A stretch of DNA of 64,000 nucleotides, from NCBI GenBank assembly GCA_025359105.1, contig JANYHK010000026.1, forward strand, positions 62,001-126,000, written 5' to 3'. How positions within the stretch are numbered: position 1 is the first letter of the stretch; each line of letters opens with the position of its first letter. The translations under genes and the position numbers were made by a program. This document shows positions 17,390-25,883 of the stretch, in pieces. The DNA comes from Myxococcales bacterium (lineage in GTDB: Bacteria; Myxococcota_A; Polyangia; Polyangiales; Polyangiaceae). The notes under the pieces are model-generated. The model worked only from the letters and a program-made list of their open reading frames with translations. It was not told the DNA's origin and did no database searches.

Positions 17390-17624
17390 CGTGCATCTAG
17401 AGCTAGGCGGCCCGGGGATTTCGAGCCAGGGGGAATCCTCGCCGACACGGATTTGTGGAGGGGAGGCTCCGCCGCTCTCACACCTTTCTCGCGGTCCGTC
17501 GGCGCCCCAGGCCCACGAGCTTCCGGGCACTTGGGCTGCGCGGCGACCCCGATCTCCGCCCGCGTGGATCGCTCGTGACCCACGCGTTCAACGTCGCGTC
17601 ATCTCGTGGGTCACTCTCCCCGCG

Positions 17625-18440
17625 CTACGGGTTCCAGTGTCGGGCGGCGCTCTCGAGCGCCCAGCTCGTGACGATCGCCGAGCGTCCCTGGCGATTGGAG
17701 AGGAACGCGCGCTCCTTGTGCGACGCGAACGTCCAGGTCTTGCTGAAGAACGTGCGCTTGTAGGTCGTGCTCGGCCACGCCTCGCCGAAGTTCGACGCCG
17801 TCCAGTCCGAGCTCACCTGCGCATACCCGGAGGGATCGTCAAGGTGGGGATCGCTCCGGTCGATCTCGGCGTAGCTCGGCTTCCAGTTGCTGAAGGCGAG
17901 GAGCTCGAACGTGTCCCAGTTGGTGACGCTACTCTGATGGTAGACGCCGAGCGCGTGGGCGGGGACGCCCAGATCCTCGACGTAGTGAAGCAGGATGCCG
18001 AGATACCAGTAGGCGCTGTGGCGATCGCCCGCCGCGAAGCGCTCCTGCGCGTGCGCCCAGACGCGCTCAGGGTGCTGGCACGAGCCGTTGGTTCCGCCAA
18101 ACTCCAGTCGAAGGGACTCGAGGAGGGCGTCGCTCAGCACGAGGTCATGGATCTCCTCGTTCGCCCCCTTCACGAGGTCTGCGCGGTACGCCTCGACCTC
18201 AGGGTGCGCGTCGCGAACGCGCGCGATCGCTTCCTCCGTCAGATACGAGTGCGTGGCGTGCGTTGGGTTGCCCTTCTGGCTGTCCCAACCTTGCTCGGTT
18301 CCGTCGGGCTCTCCGCCGGGCGCGGAGTCTGCGCCCCCGCACGCGAGTACCGGGAGCCCGAGGAGAAGCACGAGACTGGCGATGGGGAGGGTTTGGCGCA
18401 CGCCTCCCGGTCTTGCACGGGACGTGCCGCAAACACACAT
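17625..18440 (-). CDS. Zinc-dependent phospholipase C family lipoprotein
   Basis: 271 residues. Signal peptide with lipobox (PVLACGG, Cys near residue 34). The mature protein starts with a Trp in the linker (EQGWDSQKG) and HATHSYLTEEAI, then the family's central metal-binding helix WYLGILLHYVEDLGVPAHA, which supplies the HxxxD...H ligands of zinc-dependent phospholipase C / S1-P1 nuclease folds. Residues after it (VYHQSSVTNWDTFEL) fit the last His/Asp/Glu region. It may cleave phospholipid head groups of prey or debris, or another phosphodiester. The start is the upstream ATG; a GTG at 18401 is possible. Neighbour of a second, unrelated phospholipase-like gene. Confidence 0.83.
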   Translation of the reverse strand: MCVCGTSRARPGGVRQTLPIASLVLLLGLPVLACGGADSAPGGEPDGTEQGWDSQKGNPTHATHSYLTEEAIARVRDAHPEVEAYRADLVKGANEEIHDLVLSDALLESLRLEFGGTNGSCQHPERVWAHAQERFAAGDRHSAYWYLGILLHYVEDLGVPAHALGVYHQSSVTNWDTFELLAFSNWKPSYAEIDRSDPHLDDPSGYAQVSSDWTASNFGEAWPSTTYKRTFFSKTWTFASHKERAFLSNRQGRSAIVTSWALESAARHWNP

Positions 18441-18589
18441 CGTCCTACACTCGAAATGGCCTGAAGTTACGAAGAACCGTTACGGGTGCCTGGTACCTGG
18501 ACCCCTCGCGGCGCCCCCGCCCGACGATCCAGGTCCCCACCCAACCTGGCCCCGTTGAGCCGGCGAGGATGACCGAGGCCCGGGGCGAC

Positions 18590-19564
18590 TCAGGGGAACG
18601 AGCGGAAGAGATCGTTCAAATTGTTGGACGTCGCCGCACCGCGAAGCGGCGTGAGATGGAAGATGTCCTCGATCGTCCGCAGGGTGGAGCTGTGCGTGTA
18701 CGCGATCGTGTTGGTGTAGCCGCCGCCTTTGGCGAAGGGGCTCACGACGATCATGCCGATCGGTTTGTTCCCACCCTCGTTCTCGTCGAAGGTGATGAAG
18801 ATCGCGCCGCCGGACTTGTAAGCCGCGGAGGCCTGGATGAGGGGGATCGTCTTCGACAGCCAGGTGTCGCCGGCCTTGACCTGATCGCCGAACAAGCACG
18901 AGACCTCTTGCCCGTGCATGTCGTGGCAAAGGTCGGGCGTGATGAAGTTGTACGCGGCGACGTTGCCCGCGCGCAGATCCTTGGAGAGCTCGCCGAAGGG
19001 GCGCACGTGGCGGATGCAGTTGGCGGATTGGGGATCGTTGCCATCGGTCACGTCGTCGAAGTAGACCGCGGGGTTGTGGCGCGGCACGTACCGGCTCAAG
19101 AACGGCGTGCCGGAGAGCGGGCACTCCGTACCGTCGATCGACTCCTGGTACGAGCGCCAGTCGCGGCCCGACCGCACGATCTGCGAGACGAGGTGATCCT
19201 TCGTCGCCTGATGGTTGGCGCTCGGATCCTTGTCGTCGGTGATGCCGAGATCGTCGCCCGCCTCGAGCCAGATGTAGTTGGGTGAGCTCGGATGGAGACC
19301 CGGCACGCCCTGGTAGTTCTGCGCGAACGACGCCTGCGGAAGAAGCTTGCCGTTGATGTACGGCGCCGACGAGCTCCCCTGGATGCTCGCCCAGTCGTGG
19401 TTCTCCATCACGATGACGAAAACAGTCTTGATCTTGCTCTTCGCCCCCGTGCTCGCCGACTCCGACGTATCCGCGCCGTCGGCCGGCGCAGAGCTGCAGC
19501 CGGACATGCAGGCGATCGAGACGGCAGCGACAGAAGAGACAACGACGAGGGCGACCTTCTTCAT
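18590..19564 (-). CDS. Phosphoesterase (non-haemolytic phospholipase C / acid phosphatase type) lipoprotein
   Basis: 324 residues. Signal peptide with lipobox (CMSGCSS). The catalytic domain has the phosphoesterase-family (PF04185-like) start KTVFVIVMENHDWASIQG, with Glu/Asn as metal and nucleophile-site residues, a central NFITPDLCHDMHG, then IFITFDENEGG and YTHSSTLRTIEDIF near the C-terminus, all in the expected order. Such enzymes hydrolyse phospholipids or phosphate monoesters outside the cell. Its upstream region separates it from a plus-strand methyltransferase. It lies 149 bases upstream of the zinc-type phospholipase C on the same strand; both could serve lipid scavenging or predation. 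Confidence 0.88.
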   Translation of the reverse strand: MKKVALVVVSSVAAVSIACMSGCSSAPADGADTSESASTGAKSKIKTVFVIVMENHDWASIQGSSSAPYINGKLLPQASFAQNYQGVPGLHPSSPNYIWLEAGDDLGITDDKDPSANHQATKDHLVSQIVRSGRDWRSYQESIDGTECPLSGTPFLSRYVPRHNPAVYFDDVTDGNDPQSANCIRHVRPFGELSKDLRAGNVAAYNFITPDLCHDMHGQEVSCLFGDQVKAGDTWLSKTIPLIQASAAYKSGGAIFITFDENEGGNKPIGMIVVSPFAKGGGYTNTIAYTHSSTLRTIEDIFHLTPLRGAATSNNLNDLFRSFP

Positions 19565-19760
19565 CCGCGCGGACGTACCGCGCCCCCCCGGCGCCGCACA
19601 AGCGCACGCAGCCTCGGCTCCTACGAAAAGTGGTCACGTGTGCTCCGACCGGCGAGCACGTACGCCGATTCGTGCACACGGCTGAGCCGCGGACAACTCA
19701 GCCGTTCTGAAGTAGTGTGCAGGCCGTGCAGCTGACCCCGCGACACGCAGGAGCCTCGTC

Positions 19761-20522
19761 GTGAAGGAGAACGCCAAGACGTTTTCGGCCTGCGATGTCG
19801 TGCGCTTCTATGCCGGCGCCTCCGAGCTGCAGAAGGCAGAGTGCACGATCCTCGAGCAAATGCGCGAGGGGCTCGCCGGCGCGCGCATGCTGGACATCGG
19901 GGTCGGCGGCGGGCGGACGACGCCTCACTTCGCGCCGGCCGTGCGCGAGTACGTGGGTGTCGACTACGCGCCCGAGATGATCGACGCCTGCAGGAAGCGG
20001 TTTGCCGACGATCCGTGGCGCTTCGACGTCGCGGACGTGCGCGCGCTGAAGGCGTTCACCGATCGCGAGTTCGACTTCGTCCTCTTCTCGTTCAACGGCA
20101 TCGACTACATCGATCACGACGACCGGCTGCGCGCGCTCGACGAGGTGCGCCGCGTCCTGCGTCCGGGCGCGCCGTTCGTCTTCTCGAGCCACAACATGGG
20201 GACGCTCGGCCGCCTCTTCGCGTTCGAGCCGTGCGGCGTGCTCGCGGCAGTGGAGGGCGCCCTCAAGTGGGCACGTCTCCGCTTGAACAACCCCAAGCTC
20301 GACGAGCTCAAGGCCAGGCCGTGGGCGATCGTCAACGATGGGTCGTACCGCTTCCGCGGGCGGACCTACTACGTTCGCCCCGACGAGCAGGTTCGTCAGC
20401 TCGAGGCGGCAGGGTTCGTCGACATCGAGCTCTACACGCTGGAAGCCGGGTTACGCGCCGACGAGAGCGCATGCGCCGCGTCGGCGGATTCGTGGCTCTA
20501 CTACACCTGCCGACGGCGATAG
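19761..20522 (+). CDS. SAM-dependent methyltransferase (class I)
   Basis: 253 residues from a GTG start preceded by CAGGAG. Rossmann methyltransferase: motif I MLDIGVGGGRTTPHF near residue 43, an acidic end to strand 2 (YVGVDYAPEMIDACR), motif DVRALKAF, and the post-I strand FDFVLFSFNGIDYIDHDDRL followed by LDEVRRVLRPGAPFVFSSHN. Cytoplasmic, no signal peptide. The acceptor is unknown; the C-terminal region contains a Tyr-rich loop (RGRTYYVRPDEQ) of the kind seen in small-molecule methyltransferases. It is transcribed ahead of an unrelated lipoprotein 48 bases downstream. The substrate cannot be inferred from the neighbours. Confidence 0.87.
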   Translation: MKENAKTFSACDVVRFYAGASELQKAECTILEQMREGLAGARMLDIGVGGGRTTPHFAPAVREYVGVDYAPEMIDACRKRFADDPWRFDVADVRALKAFTDREFDFVLFSFNGIDYIDHDDRLRALDEVRRVLRPGAPFVFSSHNMGTLGRLFAFEPCGVLAAVEGALKWARLRLNNPKLDELKARPWAIVNDGSYRFRGRTYYVRPDEQVRQLEAAGFVDIELYTLEAGLRADESACAASADSWLYYTCRRR

Positions 20523-20570
20523 AGCTGTCAGGGTACCCGCGGCGGCGTTCCTGGGTTATGAGCCCGCGCC

Positions 20571-21260
20571 ATGAGCCTGCGAATCTCGGCACCCGTCGTC
20601 TTGTGTCTCGGCGCCGCCCTCTCTCTCGGCCTCGCGGCAGCGGCGTGCTCGAGCAGCTCGGCATCAGGGACGTCGACGGACGGCGGGGGCTCGGCGGACA
20701 CCTCGATCAGCGACACCGGCGCGGACACCGCGCTCGCCGACGGGTCCGCGGTCGATGGCGGAGCGGATGCCGGCGGGCTCACCGGGAGCGGCACGGTCGC
20801 CGGCAGCGTGGGCGGCACCGGGTTCGGTCAGGTCTACAACGCGTTCTTGATCGGCGCGCCCGATCTCGCGACCAGCACGGCGGTGTACCTCGTGGGCAAG
20901 CCGGGGGTCGCGTGCTCCGACATCGGCCAGTCCGGGTGGTCGCACCTCATCCCGACCGGCGTTCCGATCTTCGAGATGATCTTGATCACGCAGACGCCGG
21001 CCGCCGGCACCTACGCGGTGAGCGCGGCGACGGCTCCGGGGAGCGCCGAAGTGAACTACATCGTCTCAGCGCCCGCGCGCAACGAGACGCGCGCGACCGC
21101 CGGCACGATCACCCTCTCGACGCTGACGCCGAACGTGGCCGCCGCGGGAACCTTCAGCGTGCAGTTCCCGGGCACGGTCGTCGACGGCGGCGACGCGGGC
21201 GCCAGCGCCTTCGACGGCACGTTCAACGCGGTGTACTGCGCCGCCGGCCACGAGCCCTGA
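20571..21260 (+). CDS. Lipoprotein of unknown function
   Basis: 229 residues. Signal peptide with lipobox (AAAACSS, Cys near residue 26), followed by about 45 residues of Ser/Thr/Gly/Asp/Ala linker (TDGGGSADTSISDTGAD). The remaining about 155 residues are a beta-rich domain (TVAGSVGGTGFGQVYNAFLI) with two Cys far apart and a repeated Gly/Thr pattern. It resembles many small myxobacterial lipoproteins annotated as hypothetical. Start is the ATG just inside the codon run MSLRISAPVVLC. Location between a methyltransferase and the dehydratase pair gives no functional hint. Confidence 0.72.
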   Translation: MSLRISAPVVLCLGAALSLGLAAAACSSSSASGTSTDGGGSADTSISDTGADTALADGSAVDGGADAGGLTGSGTVAGSVGGTGFGQVYNAFLIGAPDLATSTAVYLVGKPGVACSDIGQSGWSHLIPTGVPIFEMILITQTPAAGTYAVSAATAPGSAEVNYIVSAPARNETRATAGTITLSTLTPNVAAAGTFSVQFPGTVVDGGDAGASAFDGTFNAVYCAAGHEP

Positions 21261-21312
21261 AGTCCGCTACCTTTGCCCGTGAGATCCGCCCGCAAGTGAT
21301 AAGTCATCGGCG

Positions 21313-22278
21313 ATGGTCACCGCACTGGAGCCGCCGACCCTCGATGAAATTCGCGCCGCGCGCGGGCGGATCGCCGGCGAGGTCCTGCGAACGCCGCTCG
21401 TGCGGCTGAACGTCGATGGGCCGACCGAGATTTACCTCAAGCTCGAGAACCTGCAGGCGATCGGATCGTTCAAGCTGCGCGGGGCCGCGAACGCGATGGC
21501 CCGGGCGAGCGACGCCCAGCTCGCGCACGGCGTGTACACCGCGAGCGCAGGGAACATGGCGCAGGGCGTCGCGTGGTGTGCGCGGCGGCGCGGTGTCGCG
21601 TGCAGCGTCGTGGTGCCCGACACGGCCCCCGAGGCGAAGCTCTCCGCGATCACGCGGCTCGGCGCCGCGATCCACAAGGTGCCGTTCGCCGAGTGGTGGA
21701 ACGTGCTCGTCACGCGGCAGCATCCGCGCTTCGATGGGCAGCTGTTCGTGCATCCGGTGAGCGATCGCGCCGTCATCGCGGGGAACGGCACGATCGGTCT
21801 CGAGATCGCCGAGGACATGCCCGACGCCGATGCGGTCGTCATCCCTTACGGCGGCGGAGGGCTCACCACTGGGATCGCAACGGCGCTCCGTGCGCTGCAT
21901 CCGAAGGCGCGAATCTTCGCCGCGGAGCCGGAGACCGCCGCGCCGCTTGCGGCTTCCCTCGCCGCAGGATCGCCGCAAGAGGTCGCGTATACGCCGAGCT
22001 TCGTGGACGGCATCGGGAGCACGGGCTTGCTCGCCGAGATGTGGCCGGTCGTTCGACGGTTGGTCGACGGCTCGCTCGTCCTACCGCTGGAAGCGATCGC
22101 GGCCGCCGTACGCCTCCTCGTCGAGCGGAGCCGCGTCGTCGCCGAAGGAGCCGGAGCGACCCCGGTCGCCGCCGCGCTCTCGGGCAAGGCCGGGACCGGC
22201 AAGATCGTGTGCGTCGTGTCGGGCGGCAACATCGACAGCGCCAAGCTCGCGAAGATCCTGCAGGGGGGACTTCCGTGA
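21313..22278 (+). CDS. Threonine/serine dehydratase-type PLP enzyme
   Basis: 321 residues, fold-type II PLP enzyme. The Schiff-base Lys is in SFKLRGA near residue 53 (NLQAIGSFKLRGAANAM). The substrate loop reads SAGNMAQG rather than the usual SAGNHAQG. The phosphate-binding Gly loop is YGGGGLTTG, and SGGNID lies near the C-terminus. It lacks the C-terminal ACT domain of biosynthetic IlvA, so it is of the short catabolic/racemase class. Probable reaction: deamination of L-serine or L-threonine to the 2-oxo acid, or a related beta-elimination. Overlaps the next gene by 4 bases (GTGA), so the two paralogues are translationally coupled. Confidence 0.88.
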   Translation: MVTALEPPTLDEIRAARGRIAGEVLRTPLVRLNVDGPTEIYLKLENLQAIGSFKLRGAANAMARASDAQLAHGVYTASAGNMAQGVAWCARRRGVACSVVVPDTAPEAKLSAITRLGAAIHKVPFAEWWNVLVTRQHPRFDGQLFVHPVSDRAVIAGNGTIGLEIAEDMPDADAVVIPYGGGGLTTGIATALRALHPKARIFAAEPETAAPLAASLAAGSPQEVAYTPSFVDGIGSTGLLAEMWPVVRRLVDGSLVLPLEAIAAAVRLLVERSRVVAEGAGATPVAAALSGKAGTGKIVCVVSGGNIDSAKLAKILQGGLP

Positions 22279-23243
22279 CGGATCTCGACCCGCTGGGCCC
22301 GCTGGTCACGCTCGCCGACATCGACGCCGCCGCGACGCGGATCGCCGGGCGGATTCACCGCACACCGATGCATTCGGCGACCGCGCTCGGCGAGAGGGTC
22401 GGCGTGCGCCTCGCGCTCAAGGCGGAGCTGTTCCAGAAGACCGGCTCGTTCAAGGTCCGCGGCGTCTTCAACAAAGTGCTGTCCCTGTCTCCCGAGGAGC
22501 GCGCGCGCGGCTTCGTCTCCTGCTCGGCAGGGAACCACGCGGCGGCGCTCGCGTTCGTCGCCGCCGCGGTCGGCGTGCCGGCGACGATCGTGATGCCCGC
22601 CGCGGCGGCTCGGACGAAAATCGACGCGACGCGCGGGTACGGCGGCGAGGTCGTTCTCACGGAGGGCAGCGTGCTCGCGGTTGCGCGCGAGATCGAGCAG
22701 GACCGGCGGATGACGTTCGTGCATCCGTTCGACGATCTGGCGGTGATCGCGGGGCACGCGACGCTCGGGCTCGAGATCCTGGCGGACGTCGAGGACGTCG
22801 ACGTCGTGCTCGTCCCCGTCGGCGGCGGCGGCCTCATCAGCGGCGCCGCCGCGGCGATCAAGCTGCGGCGCCCGGTAACACGCGTGATTGGCGTCGAGCC
22901 CGTCACCGCCGACGTGATGACGCAGAGCCTCGCCGCTGGCAAGCCGCTCCACATCGCGTACCCCAAGACGATCGCCGACGGCCTCGCGGCGCCGTTCACC
23001 GGCGAGCACAACCTGCGTCACGTGCGCGCGTTCGTGGACGAGATCGTCCGCGTCACCGACGACGACATCGCGCGCGCGCTCGGCCTCATCATGCAGCGCT
23101 GCAAGCTCGCGGCGGAACCGTCCGGCGCAGCGGCGTACGCGGCGCTACTGTCGAAGGCCGCGACGGTGCCGGAGAAGGCGTGCGTCGTGTGCGTGGTCAG
23201 CGGCGGCAACGTCGATCCGGCGGTGCTGAAGCAGATCTTGTAG
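22275..23243 (+). CDS. Second threonine/serine dehydratase-type PLP enzyme
   Basis: 322 residues from a GTG overlapping the preceding stop, with a G-rich ribosome site (AGGGGGGA) just before. PLP Lys in KTGSFKVRG near residue 55; canonical SAGNHAAALAF; Gly loop PVGGGGLISG; C-terminal SGGNVD. It has the His in the GNH motif that its upstream neighbour lacks, so this one looks like a standard threonine dehydratase/serine racemase-type catabolic enzyme without an ACT domain. The pair may form a heteromeric enzyme or act on different substrates; sequence alone cannot decide. Cytoplasmic; ends convergently 3 bases from a thioesterase gene. Confidence 0.88.
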   Translation: MTDLDPLGPLVTLADIDAAATRIAGRIHRTPMHSATALGERVGVRLALKAELFQKTGSFKVRGVFNKVLSLSPEERARGFVSCSAGNHAAALAFVAAAVGVPATIVMPAAAARTKIDATRGYGGEVVLTEGSVLAVAREIEQDRRMTFVHPFDDLAVIAGHATLGLEILADVEDVDVVLVPVGGGGLISGAAAAIKLRRPVTRVIGVEPVTADVMTQSLAAGKPLHIAYPKTIADGLAAPFTGEHNLRHVRAFVDEIVRVTDDDIARALGLIMQRCKLAAEPSGAAAYAALLSKAATVPEKACVVCVVSGGNVDPAVLKQIL

Positions 23244-23246
23244 CGG

Positions 23247-23729
23247 TCAACCGGTGGCGGCGCTGCGCTTCGGCGCGTCTTTGATGTAGACCGTCCCCAT
23301 CGCCGCGGCGACGAGCACCGCGTCCCCGCCGGCGGCGGGCACGTTGCGGACGTCGATGCGGACCGCGCCGATCGTCGTGCGCAGCGAGATGATCTCGGCC
23401 TCGGCCACGAGCTCGCCTTCGCGGACGGGTGCGAGGTAGCTCATTTTCAGATCGAGGGTCGCGACCCACTTGCCGACCTCGACGTGCGGATAGACCACGA
23501 TCGACAGGATATGGTCGACGACGGCCGTGAGGACGCCGCCATGCACCAGGCCGATGCCGCTCTTGTGCTTCTCGGCGATGGCGACGCGGCATCGGACGAA
23601 GCCTGGGCGCTGCTCGTCGATCTCGAGCCCGAGGAGGGACGGGAACGGCGCCATGCGCGTCGCGCCGGCGAGGGCCTCGGCGATGCGCGGGTCGTAGCTG
23701 GCGGCGAGCTGCTCGGAGAGTGAAGGCAC
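23247..23729 (-). CDS. PaaI-type hotdog thioesterase
   Basis: 160 residues from the GTG at 23729, chosen because GGAG lies 5 bases upstream; a longer frame to 23813 is non-conserved. Hotdog fold of the PaaI/YdiI class: long N-terminal helix, then FVRCRVAIAEKHKSGIGLVH, the HGGVLTAVVDHILS motif where an Asp/Glu at the helix start is the catalytic base, and LDLKMSYLAPVREGEL. Hydrolyses an acyl-CoA, likely aryl- or medium-chain. Cytoplasmic. It is convergent with the dehydratase pair. No pathway is identifiable. Confidence 0.85.
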   Translation of the reverse strand: MPSLSEQLAASYDPRIAEALAGATRMAPFPSLLGLEIDEQRPGFVRCRVAIAEKHKSGIGLVHGGVLTAVVDHILSIVVYPHVEVGKWVATLDLKMSYLAPVREGELVAEAEIISLRTTIGAVRIDVRNVPAAGGDAVLVAAAMGTVYIKDAPKRSAATG

Positions 23730-23857
23730 GGGGGCTCCGCACGGCAGCCTACCTGCAAATGCTGTCCGTCCGAGCAGCGCTCGATGCGCACAGACGCCCA
23801 CCTCCGCACCCATAGAGACGGCTGGGTGGGATGCTATGCTTCAGGCACAACGCAACC

Positions 23858-25882
23858 ATGCCTACGAGACGAGACGACGAATGGCGTCGAGTCGCGCGCG
23901 TGGCGGGAGCCCTCTTCTGGCTCGCCGTTGCGGGGTGCGTCGTCGCTGCGTGCTCGCTGGTAGGGAGCTCGGTCGACGGCTACGCGAGCGGAGCGGCACC
24001 GGCCTCCGACGTCGATGGGCAGGCCGCTTGCCCCGCGAGCTCCACGACGTGCGACGGCCTGTGCGTCGACACGGCGAGCAACGTCCAGCACTGCGGGGAC
24101 TGCCCGACCGCGTGCAAGGCCGGTGAGGCCTGCACCGCCGGCAGGTGCGCGATCGCATGCCCGGGAGGGCAGGTCGCGTGCAACGGTCTCTGCTACGAGC
24201 TCGCGAACGATCTGCAGCATTGCGGCTCGTGCACGACGCAGTGCAAGGCCGGCGAGGTCTGCGGAAACGGCAAGTGCACGGCGAACTGCCCGGCCGGGCA
24301 GGACAACTGCGGCGGCTCGTGCGCCAACCTGCAGACCGACGCGAAGCACTGCGGCACGTGCACGAACGCGTGCGGGCCGAACGACGAGTGCGTCGGTGGA
24401 AAATGCGTCATCGCGTGCAAGACGCAGCTCAATCAGGGCATCGCCGATCCCTGGGGCTGGTCATGGGACGGCCTCGAGCGCGCGGCGACGACCTGGGACA
24501 AGGCGAGCGCGATATGCCAGGCGTTTCGTGGACGCCTTCCCACGGCGAGCGAGCTCTATCGCGTGAGCGCCACGCAGTCGGCCACCGTGGGCCAGACCGG
24601 CAACACGAACCGTCTCTGGTCGATCGTCCCTTATGGCCCGTTGGCGTACATCGACGTGCGTCTCAGCGACGCCGTGTCCGCGCAGACGGCGACCGCGACG
24701 AGCCTCAACTACCGCTGCGTCTGCCCCCCGCCGCTGCCCGCGGTCTACTCCGGCCTCAACTGCAACGGCCCCGCCGGAAGCGCCTGCTACGGCGTCGATG
24801 GCGAGAACAAGCGCCACAACCTGGACGCGCAGGATCGCGTCGCGCTGCACAAGGCCGGCGCGCTCTGGGAGTGCGCCTTCAACCGCGGGCACCTCGCGAC
24901 GCCGCGCCTGCTCGCCGAGGCTATCCAGCAAGGCATCGGGCCGGGGAGTGGGCTGTGGCTGCACACCGCCGACGAGGTCCGCTACGATCTGGACGCGCTC
25001 GTGCACTGGACCACCGGGACGGGCTTCGTCTACCAGTTCACGTCGGGCGGTCCCAACTCGATGTCGTGGTCCCTGACGACGACGTTCTACCCGTTCCGAT
25101 GCGTGGGAGAGAGCTACTCGGCGGGCCCCCACCCGGCCCCGGTGCCCGACGAGTGGATCGGCCCGCTCGGCCAGAAGAGCGAGGCGAACGATCTGGCCGC
25201 GGCGACCTACCTCGCGGCGAACGATCAGTGCTGGGCGCTCGGGGGGCACCTGCCCACCGCGTCGGAGCTCGGTGAGCTCGTGGCCGAGGGGCTGCCGAAC
25301 GGGTCGGGCACGTTCCTGTGGACCAGCGACGAGACCGGGCACGACGGCACGAGCTTCACGGTCGCCGCGAAGAGCTGGAAGGGCGTCGAGCCGGGCAACA
25401 TCTACGACAACCCGTCCAACCTCACGTGGGTCTACAAGCACACCGGGACGTTGCCGTACCGGTGCATCTTCTACCCCGTCGACACGGCGTACACCGGGCC
25501 TCCGGCCGCGTCGTGCGCCGGTGGGTGTACGACGATCTCGCTCCCCGGCGCTTCGGGCGCCAAGGAGTGGATCGACAGCTTCGACCGCGCGCCGCCGGCG
25601 ACGGTCACCGTCGCGCTCGACACGTGCCGCAAGGCCGGCGGGCACCTCGCGTCGCAGCGTGACTTGCTCGACGGCGTGCGCCACAGCCTGCCGAACGGCG
25701 CGACCGCCCCGATCTTGACGAGCGATCCGCAGATCGGAACGGCGAGCACGATGCTCGTCGGCGTCGGGACCTGGAAGAACATCGACACCAAATACGACGA
25801 TCTCTATCCGGCCTACACGACGTGGGCGGATCCGGCGACCGCGCGACCGTACCGGTGCGTCTTCACCAACGAGCTCCGGTGA
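23858..25882 (+). CDS. Lipoprotein with three Cys-rich repeats and four DUF1566-like repeats
   Basis: 674 residues from the ATG at 23858. Signal peptide with lipobox (VVAACSLVG). Then three tandem ~43-residue Cys-rich units (each CP...C-GLC...QHCG-C...C...G-C, roughly residues 48-175), the repeat NCBI calls MXAN_6577-like, also recalling plant Stig1. The rest carries four DUF1566-like modules of about 100-130 residues, each with an RLPTASEL- or HLATPRLL-type motif and ending Y-R-C-V/I-F: near residues 190-290, 310-415, 430-540 and 560-670. Surface-anchored; likely glycan or protein binding. It stands immediately upstream of a Ser/Thr kinase with 1 base between stop and next start. Confidence 0.82.
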   Translation: MPTRRDDEWRRVARVAGALFWLAVAGCVVAACSLVGSSVDGYASGAAPASDVDGQAACPASSTTCDGLCVDTASNVQHCGDCPTACKAGEACTAGRCAIACPGGQVACNGLCYELANDLQHCGSCTTQCKAGEVCGNGKCTANCPAGQDNCGGSCANLQTDAKHCGTCTNACGPNDECVGGKCVIACKTQLNQGIADPWGWSWDGLERAATTWDKASAICQAFRGRLPTASELYRVSATQSATVGQTGNTNRLWSIVPYGPLAYIDVRLSDAVSAQTATATSLNYRCVCPPPLPAVYSGLNCNGPAGSACYGVDGENKRHNLDAQDRVALHKAGALWECAFNRGHLATPRLLAEAIQQGIGPGSGLWLHTADEVRYDLDALVHWTTGTGFVYQFTSGGPNSMSWSLTTTFYPFRCVGESYSAGPHPAPVPDEWIGPLGQKSEANDLAAATYLAANDQCWALGGHLPTASELGELVAEGLPNGSGTFLWTSDETGHDGTSFTVAAKSWKGVEPGNIYDNPSNLTWVYKHTGTLPYRCIFYPVDTAYTGPPAASCAGGCTTISLPGASGAKEWIDSFDRAPPATVTVALDTCRKAGGHLASQRDLLDGVRHSLPNGATAPILTSDPQIGTASTMLVGVGTWKNIDTKYDDLYPAYTTWADPATARPYRCVFTNELR

Positions 25883-25883
25883 A

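Noticed and set aside
24040-24430. Regular spacing of repeats resembling a CRISPR-like array
   Set aside because: The repeats are protein-coding Cys-rich units (three copies) with coding variation between them, not conserved repeats with unique spacers.
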